Positions 9,848 to 19,333 are shown, counted from the stretch's first letter. The stretch is 64,000 nucleotides of DNA from Aequorivita sp. H23M31 (GCF_004022485.1 NZ_CP034951.1:1364001-1428000), one strand, 5' to 3'. Numbers and translations are program-made. Notes: generated from the sequence alone by a model not told the origin.

Positions 9848-10987
9848 TTATCTGCCATCTTTTAAGATTTTCTTGATTGAATTTTGAAATACTTGTTTAT
9901 TATGTTTCGCGGTGAGTTTGACGAGCTGCTGCTGATTGAAAAGTGCATCCGGGTGTGATAAAGCTATGTTGTTGGATTCGAGGTCAGAAAAGAAGTCTTC
10001 AATTGTAAATACATGGAATTCGTTTTCTTTTAACCAACTGTACATTAGGTTTTTCTCATTTAAATAAATTTTGATGTTTTGTTTAAGTGCTTCTAATACA
10101 TTTCCCATAGCCATTTGTCTATGTCCGTTCAATACAAAAGCATCTGCGGTTGTATATAATTCCTGAAACTTCTTCAAAGACATAAAGTTTTCCAGAATCT
10201 CAATTTCCTTTACTTGGCTGGCTTTCTTTTTAACAATATCTGAATATGCGCTCTTGGATCCATAATTGAACATGAGTAAAAATTTAAATCTATTTTCACT
10301 ATTCCTTTCAATTATCCCCTCAATTATATCCAAATGATTATTATAAGGTCTACGGTTGTTACCTAAAATAATTAAATTGGTTATCGTCCTTTTGGAAGTA
10401 TTTACTTCCAAATATGGAGGAATATTAGATTGAAGAAAAGGAGGCAAATCTTGCCAGATGGTTTTTAAAAACTTATGTTCTGGTTCTGCTAGACCTAGAA
10501 AAAAATCACTACGCTTAAAAATGGCTCTGTTAATTTCGTTTTTTGCATGGGAACGATATTTAATCACGGATAAATGACTCCTCAGCTGCCGTTTAAGTTT
10601 TAAATATAAATTTCTCTCTTCTTCAAGCCTCAGGATTTCAATTGTTTTCTCACTATGAACTTGTTCTGGAATTCGAGAGTACAATTCCGTCCCAAAAAAC
10701 CTCCAGATTACAGTTATAGACTTGGGCAATCGGTTTGCAATATAGGCCTTGGGAAAATCTAAGCTGTACAATATTACTATATTCGCAGTCTTGCAAAGAC
10801 TTATTATCTTCCGAAACCCTTTTAGGGAATAATCATAATATCTTATTGAGTCTTTATAAATACCGTCGTACTTTCCCTTATTCCCAACTAATATGAGGGT
10901 ATTCTCAAATTCCTCCTCGTCACTACTTTCTACGCTATGAATAAATTTAAGGTCAGTGTGAATATGGATTATTGATGGTTTTGGCAC
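9848..10987 (-). CDS. Glycosyltransferase, WecF-like (GT56-type, Fuc4NAc transferase family)
   Basis: 379 residues. The N-terminus SIIHIHTDLKFIHSVESS, the segment SITVIWRFFGTELYSRI and the second-domain block LIILGNNRRPYNNHLDII match the pattern of WecF-type enzymes, which add 4-acetamido-4,6-dideoxy-galactose to lipid II of enterobacterial common antigen. VLEALKQNIKIYLNEKN near the end fits the nucleotide-sugar side. It is in the same gene run as wecB, wecC and a VioA/WecE-like aminotransferase, so an amino-dideoxy sugar donor is plausible. The donor assignment is inference; a general GT-B transferase is the fallback call. Confidence 0.68.
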   Translation of the reverse strand: MPKPSIIHIHTDLKFIHSVESSDEEEFENTLILVGNKGKYDGIYKDSIRYYDYSLKGFRKIISLCKTANIVILYSLDFPKAYIANRLPKSITVIWRFFGTELYSRIPEQVHSEKTIEILRLEEERNLYLKLKRQLRSHLSVIKYRSHAKNEINRAIFKRSDFFLGLAEPEHKFLKTIWQDLPPFLQSNIPPYLEVNTSKRTITNLIILGNNRRPYNNHLDIIEGIIERNSENRFKFLLMFNYGSKSAYSDIVKKKASQVKEIEILENFMSLKKFQELYTTADAFVLNGHRQMAMGNVLEALKQNIKIYLNEKNLMYSWLKENEFHVFTIEDFFSDLESNNIALSHPDALFNQQQLVKLTAKHNKQVFQNSIKKILKDGR

Positions 10988-11051
10988 AGTTGTTTAATAT
11001 TTGAAGTATTGATGTTCATTATTCACTATCTTGGATAAAAGAAGTATGTAC

Positions 11052-12173
11052 TTAATAAAAATCTAAGCTGCAAACCCCGGACATATCCATTTGACTATTC
11101 TGTGCTTCTAGTAATAAACCGCTGATCAGCTCGACTTCCTCTACCGATAAATCATAGTACAGAGGCAAACAGATTATCCTTTTACAAATAGAGTCAGTTA
11201 CCTTAAGCCCTTGCGGTTCAAGATAAGGCAAAGAACTCGCTAAAGAGGGGTAAAAATATCGTTTTGTGTGAATTTCGTTTTTTTCCAGCTTTAGAATACA
11301 TTTATGCATAAGCTGTTCTGTGTCAAAAACTAAGGGATAGAATGCGTAATTCAATGAGGCGTTTGTATTCCAAACAGGTTTAACCCCACCAAAATTCCGA
11401 AGTTGTTTATCGTAGGTTTCTGTCAACAACTTTCTCTTTTCAAAAATTCGGTCAATCCATTTCAAATTTGCCAGGCCCATTGCCGCGTGAAGTTCGGAGT
11501 TTTTCCCATTAATCCTCAGTCCGTCAAAGGCATCGTTACCATTAAAGCCAAAGTTTCGGATATAGGCCAGCTTTTTTAAGAGGTTCCCATCTTTGGTTAT
11601 TACAAGGCCACCTTCGACAGCATGGTTATATTTGGTTGCATGTAAGCTACAAATACTTATATCTCCATATTCAAAAACGGATTTTCCATTGATCTCCACC
11701 CCAAAGGCGTGGGCACCGTCATAAATAACCTTTAGATTATTTTTCTTGGCGACAGCTTCAATGGCCTCCACATCACAAGGATTTCCGTAAATGTGGGTAG
11801 CAAGGATGCCGGTGGTTTCCGGTGTAATGGCGGCTTCTATCTGGGAGGGATCTATATTTAAGGAATGTTTGTCAATTTCGACAAAAACGGGTTTGCATCC
11901 TACCCAAACAATGCTGCTGGCAGTAGCCATAAATGAGTAAGGTGTAGTAATGATTTCTCCTTTCAGGTCCAAAGCTTTTATAGCCATTTGCAGGGCCACA
12001 GTTCCGCTGGTAACGAATAATAAGCGATCCACCTTTAAAAGAAGCTTTAGACCCTCTTCCAATTTCCCTGAGAGCGGACCCATATTGGTCAGCCAATTGC
12101 CCTCCCAAATTCCTTCCAGATATTTATTATATTCTTCCAGTGGAGGAAGAAAAGGCTTTATGATCGGTTTCAT
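11052..12173 (-). CDS. DegT/DnrJ/EryC1/StrS-family sugar aminotransferase
   Basis: 373 residues, a PLP-dependent aspartate-aminotransferase fold. TSGTVALQMAIKAL binds the PLP phosphate, YDGAHAFGVEI carries the ring-stacking and Asp residues, and Lys181 in LHATKYNHAVEGG is the Schiff-base lysine. The N-terminal PFLPPLEEYNKYLEGIWEG plus LTNMGP pattern is like VioA/FdtB-type enzymes that aminate dTDP-4-keto-6-deoxyhexoses. It probably makes a 4-amino-4,6-dideoxy sugar nucleotide for the neighbouring WecF-like transferase. No dTDP-glucose pathway gene (rmlA, rmlB) is in the window. Its start overlaps the stop of the upstream flippase gene by four bases. Confidence 0.87.
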   Translation of the reverse strand: MKPIIKPFLPPLEEYNKYLEGIWEGNWLTNMGPLSGKLEEGLKLLLKVDRLLFVTSGTVALQMAIKALDLKGEIITTPYSFMATASSIVWVGCKPVFVEIDKHSLNIDPSQIEAAITPETTGILATHIYGNPCDVEAIEAVAKKNNLKVIYDGAHAFGVEINGKSVFEYGDISICSLHATKYNHAVEGGLVITKDGNLLKKLAYIRNFGFNGNDAFDGLRINGKNSELHAAMGLANLKWIDRIFEKRKLLTETYDKQLRNFGGVKPVWNTNASLNYAFYPLVFDTEQLMHKCILKLEKNEIHTKRYFYPSLASSLPYLEPQGLKVTDSICKRIICLPLYYDLSVEEVELISGLLLEAQNSQMDMSGVCSLDFY

Positions 12174-13609
12174 CGTCGATTCTTGATTAAGGATATTATA
12201 TTTATGTATGCTTCGAACTTAAACAAATGCGATCCGACAATATATAAAAGCAATCCCATTAATGCTAAAACCAATATACGCAAAATATCATTAAAATTAA
12301 CAAATAAACAAGAATCCAGAAACCAGGCAGCTACACCAATAATTGAAGCCAGAAATAGTGTCGGGGCTATATCATTTAATTGGTCGAACAGTTTATAGTT
12401 TATAAAGTTTCCTGAGTAATAAGAATTTATAACCAAGGCAAGGATTGAAGAGAGTAGCTGTCCCCATAAGAGAGCAATAATGCCATATCTTATACTAATA
12501 ATTATCACGATAACTCCCAAAAATATTTTTATCGATTCCAGTTTGAGAAACAAATCGCTTCTTCCTTTTACATTTAAAATATTCAAATTATACGAATGCA
12601 GAGGATATAATATTCCCGAGATGCAAAGTATTTGAAAATAAGGAACTGCTGGAAGCCATTTTTCAGTAAACAGCAACCTAAACAATGGTTCGGCCACGAC
12701 TATTAAATAAATCATTACAGGGCAAAGCACAAAGATTATAGATTGCATCATCATTTTATAGACTCTTTTCAGTCTTGGATTATCATCCTTTATTTCCGCA
12801 AACAAGGGATATGTAACTTTACTTAAAGCATTGGAAATGTTGGAAACGGGTAAATCCCTCATAGATGCCGCTCGGGTATAAAATCCTACTTGAGCTGGTG
12901 CAAAGAATTTTCCAATAACAATTTGATAGATATTAGAGTATAAAGTATATAAAACTCCCGAAATGCCTAACTTATAACTAAAACCAATATGGTATTTAAA
13001 TCTTTCAACATTAAATTCCAAGGAAGGCATCCATTTACTTTTGATCCATATTTGTATAGTTCTAAGAACTGTTTGGAGTAAACTCATATAGACTAAAGCC
13101 CATACCCCAAATCCCATATAAGCCATTGTTACGCCTGCTAACCCACTTATAACCAGAGATGGCACAGTGACCATCATCTGAGTCTTAAAATCCATTTGTT
13201 TTGTCAATCTCGTAAACTGTACGGCGCCACAGGCATTAATAATTAAGGTAAGGGTATAAACCCTGATAATACTGACCAATTCTGGTTGGCTATAGAAATT
13301 TGCTACAAATCCTGCACTAAAAAAGAGTGTGATATAAAGAATAACACTTGCCCCCATATTAAAGAAAAAAACAGTGGAGTAATCAATCTGTGTAGGATTG
13401 GTTTGTCTAATTATAGACTGGGTAAGACCAGAATTTAACAACACTTGCGAGAGTGCCATAAAAACAGTGATCATCCCAATAAGCCCAAAATCGGCAGGCA
13501 TCAGAATTCTCGCCAAAAAGATCGATACAACGAAGTTTATAGCTTGATTGCTAAACTGCTGCGTAAAAACCCAAAAAATACCGAGAATTGACTTTTCACG
13601 TATGGACAT
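12170..13609 (-). CDS. MOP-superfamily flippase (second copy)
   Basis: 479 residues with 12-14 hydrophobic segments. VSIFLARILMPADFGLIGM is the family signature near the N-terminus and FYTRAASMRDLPVSNISNAL the conserved loop. It is the same family as the product of 6709-8166 but clearly diverged, so it is not a recent duplicate. It would export a lipid-linked oligosaccharide. It begins a sub-cluster (flippase, aminotransferase, WecF-like transferase, wecC) that follows the 0.6-kb repeat-rich gap, which may mean two once-separate polysaccharide loci sit side by side. Confidence 0.9.
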   Translation of the reverse strand: MSIREKSILGIFWVFTQQFSNQAINFVVSIFLARILMPADFGLIGMITVFMALSQVLLNSGLTQSIIRQTNPTQIDYSTVFFFNMGASVILYITLFFSAGFVANFYSQPELVSIIRVYTLTLIINACGAVQFTRLTKQMDFKTQMMVTVPSLVISGLAGVTMAYMGFGVWALVYMSLLQTVLRTIQIWIKSKWMPSLEFNVERFKYHIGFSYKLGISGVLYTLYSNIYQIVIGKFFAPAQVGFYTRAASMRDLPVSNISNALSKVTYPLFAEIKDDNPRLKRVYKMMMQSIIFVLCPVMIYLIVVAEPLFRLLFTEKWLPAVPYFQILCISGILYPLHSYNLNILNVKGRSDLFLKLESIKIFLGVIVIIISIRYGIIALLWGQLLSSILALVINSYYSGNFINYKLFDQLNDIAPTLFLASIIGVAAWFLDSCLFVNFNDILRILVLALMGLLLYIVGSHLFKFEAYINIISLIKNRR

Positions 13610-13639
13610 TGATGGTGTATTATTTGGGCAATTTAATTA

Positions 13640-14153
13640 AAATTGATTGGGAATTAGGGATTGGGGATTTGTTAATTTGGGATTAGGAATTAGGGATTAG
13701 GTATTAGGGATTCGTTAATATTGAGATTTGTTGATTGCGATTTGGGGATTCGTAAATTGGGGATTAGGGATTAGGGTTTAATGATTGATTCGTTAATTGG
13801 GGATTAGGGATTCGTTGGTTCGTTGATTCTTTGGTTCTTTGGTTCGTTGATTCGTAAACTCCTTATTTCTGGGATTCGTTGATTCGTTGATTCGGATATT
13901 CTTGATTCGTTAATTCGATTCTCCGAATCACAAATCCCAAATCACACCTTTCAAATCTCAAATTTATTAATTTCCATCGGAATCCTCCGAATCCCAAATC
14001 ACAACTTTCAAATCCCAATTCCCGAATCACAAACCATGGTTCCCGAATATCTAATCAAATAATCAGGTTTCCTATTTAAATCCTAATCCCCCGAATCCCC
14101 GAATCCCAAATCACGAATCCCGATTTAATTCGATTTTGAGTTTTAATTTTTGG
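13640..14153. repeat. Low-complexity mirrored repeat region between wecB and the flippase gene
   Basis: About 500 bp made of short repeated words. From 13640 to about 13900 the plus strand repeats GGGATTAGGGATTAGG, GATTCGTTGATTCG and TTAATTTGGGATT. From about 13910 to 14150 it switches to the complementary words CGAATCCCAAATCAC and CCTAATCCCCCGAATCCC. The two halves are therefore imperfect reverse complements and could form a long hairpin. No open frame of interest is present. It separates the wecB end of the operon from the flippase sub-cluster. Confidence 0.75.
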
Positions 14154-14177
14154 AACCTGCCTGCCGGCAGGCAGGTT
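14154..14177. repeat. Perfect 24-bp GC-rich palindrome
   Basis: The half-site AACCTGCCTGCC is followed directly by its reverse complement GGCAGGCAGGTT. It stands out in AT-rich DNA. A near-copy with one extra base is at 17989-18013. It lies 35 bp beyond the wecB stop, so the transcript would form a strong stem there, but no T-run follows on the minus strand. Confidence 0.85.
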
Positions 14178-14211
14178 TGGAATTTGGAGTTTGGAATTTG
14201 GTATTTGTTTC

Positions 14212-15336
14212 TTAGTTTTCCCCCAATTCCCTCATAAACCTTACAATTCTACCACAAGCTTTTCCATCACCATAAGGATTGTGCCTGCTGCTCATTTCCT
14301 TGAAATGTTCTTCGTCATCAAGAAGAGCAAAAGTTTCCCGGATTATTTTATCAGTATCTGTGCCTACAAGAATTACCGTTCCGGCATCTACGGCTTCGGG
14401 CCGCTCGGTGGTTTCGCGCATTACCAATACAGGCTTTCCCAAACTTGGTGCTTCTTCCTGAACTCCTCCACTATCGGTTATAATGATTTTGGCACGGTCC
14501 ATCATCCAAATAAAATCGTGATATGCCAAAGGATTGATAAGCTGTATATTGTTAATATCACCCAATATACGGTTGACGGGCTCCAATACTTTCGGATTTA
14601 AATGAACCGGATATATAATTTCCAATTCTGGACGATGTAAGGCGATGGTCTTTAAAGCTTCGCAAATACGAATGAAACCATCTCCGTGATTTTCCCGTCT
14701 ATGACCAGTAACTAGAATAAGGGATGCTCCATTGAGACCTTTATCCAAATCACTTACCAGATCACTTGGTTCACGTTTGACTTTTTCAACACTTTGCAAC
14801 AAGGCATCTATCACAGTATTACCAGTAACTATTATACTCTTTGGATCGATATTTTCTCTTAATAAATTTTCTTGGGAAGCTTCGGTAGGTGAAAAATGGA
14901 AATCCGTTACGCGACCGGTAATCTGTCTATTTATTTCCTCTGGGAAAGGCGCATATTTGTTATGGGTCCTCAGTCCCGCTTCTATATGACAGACTTTTGC
15001 TCCACTATAGAAACCAGCAATACTCGAAGCCATTGTTGTTGTGGTATCGCCGTGAACAAAAACAAAGTCGGGTTTAAAATCCTCCAATACTGGTTTAAGC
15101 TCAGTGATAATAGCTGCGGTTAACCCATATAGATCTTGGCCCGGCTTCATTAGGTCTAAATCGTATTGTGGTTGGACATCGAAAAATGTCAATACTTGAT
15201 CCAACATCTCTCGATGTTGAGCGGTGACACAAACCCGGGTATCAAACGATTCTGGGTATTTCTCAAATTCCTTTACCAATGGTGCCATTTTGATAGCCTC
15301 CGGTCTCGTACCAAATACGATAAGCACTTTTTTCAT
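14212..15336 (-). CDS. wecB: UDP-N-acetylglucosamine 2-epimerase (non-hydrolysing)
   Basis: 374 residues, standard length. It interconverts UDP-GlcNAc and UDP-ManNAc and feeds wecC at 8354-9565. Signature blocks are IVFGTRPEAIKMAPLV at the N-terminus, HGDTTTTMASS, CHIEAGLRTHNKYAPFPEE, GHRRENHGDG and TDSGGVQEEAPSLGKPVL, covering the UDP and catalytic sites. Upstream, a 153-bp spacer with repeat words separates it from the epimerase gene; downstream is the mirrored repeat region. The full-length, motif-complete protein should be active. Confidence 0.96.
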   Translation of the reverse strand: MKKVLIVFGTRPEAIKMAPLVKEFEKYPESFDTRVCVTAQHREMLDQVLTFFDVQPQYDLDLMKPGQDLYGLTAAIITELKPVLEDFKPDFVFVHGDTTTTMASSIAGFYSGAKVCHIEAGLRTHNKYAPFPEEINRQITGRVTDFHFSPTEASQENLLRENIDPKSIIVTGNTVIDALLQSVEKVKREPSDLVSDLDKGLNGASLILVTGHRRENHGDGFIRICEALKTIALHRPELEIIYPVHLNPKVLEPVNRILGDINNIQLINPLAYHDFIWMMDRAKIIITDSGGVQEEAPSLGKPVLVMRETTERPEAVDAGTVILVGTDTDKIIRETFALLDDEEHFKEMSSRHNPYGDGKACGRIVRFMRELGEN

Positions 15337-15390
15337 TTTATTAATTATAATTATTCAATAACATTTCAAAATTTCAAAAATTGTCAAACT

Positions 15391-15480
15391 GAGCCCTTCG
15401 ACCGCGCTCAGGATAAACTAAAGTCGAAGTATTGAGCGGATCTGCCGAGCGTAGTCGAAGTACAGTCAAAGGGCAGTCGA
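15391..15480. repeat. Dispersed GAGCG/TTCGAC repeat words
   Basis: Contains CTTCGACCGCGCTCAGGA at 15396-15413, then inverted versions (ATTGAGCGGATC, CCGAGCGTAGTCGAAG). Related words occur at about 21778-21800 and 63115-63138. These are flavobacterial intergenic repeats. Here they fill the gap between the epimerase gene and wecB. Confidence 0.7.
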
Positions 15481-15489
15481 AATTCCAGA

Positions 15490-16512
15490 TTACGAGGTCG
15501 TTCCGGAATAATAACTCTTGTACCAATCGACAAACGAAGCTACTCCTTTTTGAATTGGCGTGTTTAGCATATAGTTATAATCCTTATTCAATGATTCAGT
15601 ATCCGCCCAGGTTTTTTCGACATCTCCAGGCTGCATAGGATGCATTTCCTTTATTGCCGCTTTACCAGTCGATCTTTCTATGGCCTCAATAAAATCCATT
15701 AATTTCACTGGATTACCATTACCAATATTATAAAGTTTATATAATTGAGTGTTCAAACTTTTATCTATTAAGGTTGCGGTGATACCTTCTACAATATCAT
15801 CTATGTAGGTAAAATCCCGTGAAAGATTTCCTTCATTAAAAACTTTAATTGGCTTATCATTTAAAATCGCATCCGTAAACAAGAACATGGCCATATCGGG
15901 CCTTCCCCAAGGTCCATAAACCGTAAAAAATCGCAGCCCAATTGTTTCAATTCCAAAGAGATGACTGTAGGTATGTGCCATAAGTTCATTGCTCTTCTTT
16001 GTGGCTGCGTACATACTTATGGGACAATCTACATTATCGTTCACCGAGAAAGGAATTTTTTCGTTCATTCCATATACACTGGAGCTACTGGCATAAACGA
16101 ACTTTTTAATCTCCTTGTGCCGAACGCATTCCAAAAGATTTACAAAACCTACAATATTGCTCTCCACATATTTCATTGGCTGCTCAATACTGTAACGAAC
16201 TCCTGCCTGTGCAGCAAGATTGCAAACAATACCAAATTCCATATTTTCAAAAAGAGAAGGGAGATTTTCTTGATCTTCCAGATTCAGTTTTATAAACTGG
16301 AATTGAATATCATGCAAACCACTTACAACAAGTTTATTGTACTGGATTTCCTTTTCAGGAATTCCCAACTTTTGGAGACGCGCAAATTTTAGACCGACAT
16401 CATAATAATCATTGATGTTATCCAGACCAACTACGGTATGCCCAAGAGAAATTAAATGCTCGCACAAATGATAGCCAATAAAACCCGCAGCCCCTGTAAC
16501 CAGTATTTTCAT
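15490..16512 (-). CDS. NAD-dependent epimerase, UDP-glucuronate 4-epimerase type
   Basis: 340 residues, extended SDR fold. The NAD-binding motif is VTGAAGFIGYHLCEHL, the distinctive LDNINDYYDVGLKFARLQKL is shared with UDP-glucuronate 4-epimerases (LspL/Cap1J/GAE type), and the catalytic site is Ser-Ser-Ser with Tyr-x3-Lys in SMYAATKKSNE. It would convert UDP-GlcA, the product of the dehydrogenase directly upstream, to UDP-GalA. Its ATG shares one base with the stop of that gene, so the pair is translationally coupled. A GDP- or dTDP-sugar epimerase is less likely given the LDN-x-NDYYD block and the neighbour. Confidence 0.88.
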   Translation of the reverse strand: MKILVTGAAGFIGYHLCEHLISLGHTVVGLDNINDYYDVGLKFARLQKLGIPEKEIQYNKLVVSGLHDIQFQFIKLNLEDQENLPSLFENMEFGIVCNLAAQAGVRYSIEQPMKYVESNIVGFVNLLECVRHKEIKKFVYASSSSVYGMNEKIPFSVNDNVDCPISMYAATKKSNELMAHTYSHLFGIETIGLRFFTVYGPWGRPDMAMFLFTDAILNDKPIKVFNEGNLSRDFTYIDDIVEGITATLIDKSLNTQLYKLYNIGNGNPVKLMDFIEAIERSTGKAAIKEMHPMQPGDVEKTWADTESLNKDYNYMLNTPIQKGVASFVDWYKSYYSGTTS

Positions 16513-17921
16513 TAAATTTTATTCAAGTTTGAAATTCCGATGGATTGATACTGAAAGCCTATTTCCCTCATACTTTGACTATCCAATATATTTCTACCAT
16601 CGAAGACGAAAGCAGGCTTAACTGCAGACTCATAGATTTTTTCCCAATTATATGATTTGAATTCATCCCACTCCGTTAAGATTGCGACAGCGTGTGTGCT
16701 TTTACAGGCTTGATAAGGATTTAAGGCTACCTTTAATAATCTTCTATTTTCCTCGGGGCTTCGCGTATTCAAATAATCCAGATCAGCATAGATTCTTTCC
16801 TCGCTCACTTTAGGGTCATAAACAGTTATTTCAGCTTGCTCATTTAACAACGCATCAGCCACATATATAGCAGCTGATTCTCTAGTGTCGTTGGTATCCT
16901 TCTTAAAAGCCCAACCTAAAAAAGTAATTTTTTTCCCAGAAACAGTATTATAAAGTTTGGAAACAATATTTTCAGCAAAACGAATTTTTTGATGGTCATT
17001 CATGAGGATGACTTGTTCCCAATAATCGGCTACTTCTTTTAGTCCATAGGATTTAGCAATATAGACCAAATTCAAAATATCCTTCTGAAAACAAGAACCT
17101 CCAAAACCAACTGAGGATTGCAAGAACTTCGGCCCAATTCTACTATCCATTCCAATAGCTCGACTTACTTCTCTAACATCAGCACCCGTTACCTCACATA
17201 ATTCAGAAATAGCGTTTATTGATGACACCCTTTGTGCGAGGAAGGCATTGGCAACTAATTTAGACAGTTCCGACGACCATACGTTTGTAGTAAGTATTTT
17301 CTCTTTGGGAATCCAAGTGGCATAAATATCAACTAATGCATCAATTGCTTCTTTCCCATCATCACTTTCCTCGCCGCCTATAAGTACGCGATCGGGATCC
17401 ATTAAATCCTGAATGGCGGTTCCTTCCGCCAAAAACTCAGGATTGGAAAGAATCTGAAACCTAACCCCGTTACCTGTATGATCTAAGATATCCTTTATTG
17501 CCTGGGCTGTTCTTACCGGGAGTGTGGATTTTTCTACCACAATTTTATCACTTTTAGCAACCTTAGCTATTTGACGTGCAGAAAGTTCGATATATTTTAA
17601 ATCAGCTGCCATTCCCTTTCCCTTACCATAAGTTTTAGTAGGGGTATTTACGGAAATAAAGATCATTTCGGCTTCGTCAATCGCCTTTTCCACTTCGGTG
17701 GTAAAAAACAGGTTTCGTCCTCTTGCCTCTTTGACAACATCCTTTAATCCTGGCTCATAAATAGGCAAATTGTCTAATTCAGAGTCATTCCAAGCGGCAA
17801 TCCGTTCTTCATTTATATCGACAACGGTTACTCTAATGTTAGGATTTTTTAAAGCTAAAACCGACATAGTTGGTCCGCCCACGTAACCTGCACCAATGCA
17901 GCAAATATTTTTAATCCTCAT
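16512..17921 (-). CDS. ugd: UDP-glucose 6-dehydrogenase, long (eukaryote-like) type
   Basis: 469 residues, longer than the ~390-440 of most bacterial enzymes and with the sequence style of the animal/plant UGDH group ([18 protein letters not shown] at the N-terminus, [26 protein letters not shown]). The catalytic cysteine is in [14 protein letters not shown] and [16 protein letters not shown] lies in the C-terminal domain. It makes UDP-GlcA for the 4-epimerase that follows with a one-base overlap. It is probably the first gene of the polysaccharide run downstream of the cys genes; a 155-bp spacer with a GC-rich palindrome precedes cysN's stop. Confidence 0.93.
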   Translation of the reverse strand: MRIKNICCIGAGYVGGPTMSVLALKNPNIRVTVVDINEERIAAWNDSELDNLPIYEPGLKDVVKEARGRNLFFTTEVEKAIDEAEMIFISVNTPTKTYGKGKGMAADLKYIELSARQIAKVAKSDKIVVEKSTLPVRTAQAIKDILDHTGNGVRFQILSNPEFLAEGTAIQDLMDPDRVLIGGEESDDGKEAIDALVDIYATWIPKEKILTTNVWSSELSKLVANAFLAQRVSSINAISELCEVTGADVREVSRAIGMDSRIGPKFLQSSVGFGGSCFQKDILNLVYIAKSYGLKEVADYWEQVILMNDHQKIRFAENIVSKLYNTVSGKKITFLGWAFKKDTNDTRESAAIYVADALLNEQAEITVYDPKVSEERIYADLDYLNTRSPEENRRLLKVALNPYQACKSTHAVAILTEWDEFKSYNWEKIYESAVKPAFVFDGRNILDSQSMREIGFQYQSIGISNLNKI

Positions 17922-17988
17922 GTATTATTATTATGTATGATAATCCAAAAATGAAAATAAATTCCTAAAAACCAAATGGCAAAAAGCA

Positions 17989-18013
17989 AACCTGCCTGCC
18001 GGCAAGGCAGGTT
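17989..18013. repeat. Second copy of the CCTGCCTGCCGGC palindrome, imperfect
   Basis: AACCTGCCTGCC is followed by GGCAAGGCAGGTT, which differs from the perfect copy at 14154-14177 by one inserted A. It lies between the cysN stop and the ugd start, on the transcript between the sulfate-activation genes and the sugar genes, where it could act as a stem-loop. Confidence 0.8.
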
Positions 18014-18076
18014 CCAAAAACTAAATCATCAATTAACGAATCCCGAATTAACTAATTTCGATTCCCGATTTAAAAA

Positions 18077-19333
18077 TCAAACAATCATCCCCGCAGCAAC
18101 GGTCTCATTGGTAGTATCGTCAATCAGGATAATACTTCCCGTAACCCGATTAGTGCCATATGGGTCTATCATCAATGGTTTGGTGGTTCTAATGGTTACT
18201 CTACCGATCTCGTTCATTTTGAAAGTATCCTCGTCATTGAAGCGATCGTAGGTATTAATATCCACTTTATACAGCACATTTTTTATCATTGCTTTTTGAA
18301 GATTTTCAGTATGGCAGACTGTATATTTCGCCCTAGGTTGCGAGGGATTACTACTTAACCAGCACAACATTACGTCAAACTCCTGTGAGGTTTCGGGTTT
18401 ATTATTTGTTCTGACAATCATATCTCCTCTACTAACATCAATATCATCTTCCAAAGTTATGGAAACAGACATTGGCACATAAGCCTCATCAAGTTCCCGA
18501 TCAAGGGTATCAATGCTTTTTATCTTAGAAGTAAAACCCGAGGGAAGTGCTATTACTTCATCCCCCTTCCTCAATACCCCACTAGCTATCCTTCCAGCAT
18601 AGCCGCGGTAATCAAGAAACTCTTCTCTTTGGGGCCTCAATACGGTTTGAACCGGGAAACGCGCATCAATCTTATTCAGGTCATTGCTAATGTGCAAGGT
18701 CTCGAGCGTGTATAACAAAGCCGCTCCCTTATACCAAAGCATATTATCAGAACGATTTACAACATTATCACCGTGCAACGCACTTATTGGAATAAACGTA
18801 ATGTCTTTGGTAACAAGTTTGGAAGAGATTTTTTCATATTGACTCACGATATCATCATATACTGCCTCATCGTAATTCACCAAGTCCATTTTGTTAATAC
18901 ATACAACTAAGTGCGGTATTTGCAAAAGGGAAGCAATAAAAGAGTGTCTTTTGGTCTGTTCAATTACACCATGACGAGCATCAATCAAGATAATTGCAGC
19001 ATTCGCGGTAGAAGCACCCGTAATCATATTTCGAGTATATTGGATATGTCCTGGTGTATCCGCAATTATAAACTTCCTTTTGGGAGTTGTAAAATATCTA
19101 TAAGCAACATCGATGGTTATACCTTGTTCTCGCTCCTCCTTTAAGCCATCAGTAAACATGGCCAAATCGAGATTGTCATGTCCCTTTTTCTTGCTTGTAT
19201 TTTCGACAGCCGTCAATTGATCCTCAAAAATAGACTTTGAATCGTAAAGCAATCTTCCTATTAATGTGCTTTTTCCATCATCAACACTTCCCGCTGTTGT
19301 AAAACGTAATAATTGATTGTTATTTACCATCAT
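18077..19333 (-). CDS. cysN: Sulfate adenylyltransferase subunit 1 (GTPase)
   Basis: 418 residues. GTPase subunit of ATP sulfurylase, which couples GTP hydrolysis to APS synthesis together with CysD. EF-Tu-like GTPase motifs are complete: P-loop GSVDDGKST (residues 15-23), EREQGITIDVAY, ADTPGHIQY and NKMD. Beta-barrel domains follow. There is no C-terminal APS kinase domain, which agrees with the separate cysC gene here. It lies 67 bp downstream of cysD. In an EPS island lacking a visible PAPS reductase it points to sulfation rather than assimilation, though cysH may lie elsewhere. Confidence 0.96.
   Translation of the reverse strand: MMVNNNQLLRFTTAGSVDDGKSTLIGRLLYDSKSIFEDQLTAVENTSKKKGHDNLDLAMFTDGLKEEREQGITIDVAYRYFTTPKRKFIIADTPGHIQYTRNMITGASTANAAIILIDARHGVIEQTKRHSFIASLLQIPHLVVCINKMDLVNYDEAVYDDIVSQYEKISSKLVTKDITFIPISALHGDNVVNRSDNMLWYKGAALLYTLETLHISNDLNKIDARFPVQTVLRPQREEFLDYRGYAGRIASGVLRKGDEVIALPSGFTSKIKSIDTLDRELDEAYVPMSVSITLEDDIDVSRGDMIVRTNNKPETSQEFDVMLCWLSSNPSQPRAKYTVCHTENLQKAMIKNVLYKVDINTYDRFNDEDTFKMNEIGRVTIRTTKPLMIDPYGTNRVTGSIILIDDTTNETVAAGMIV

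Noticed and set aside
15432..15638. Plus-strand frame starting MSGSAERSRSTVKGQ
   Set aside because: Derived from repeat words and overlaps the epimerase gene on the other strand.
17976..18251. Plus-strand frame with PACRQGRFQK
   Set aside because: Arises from the CCTGCCGGC palindrome and the antisense of cysN.
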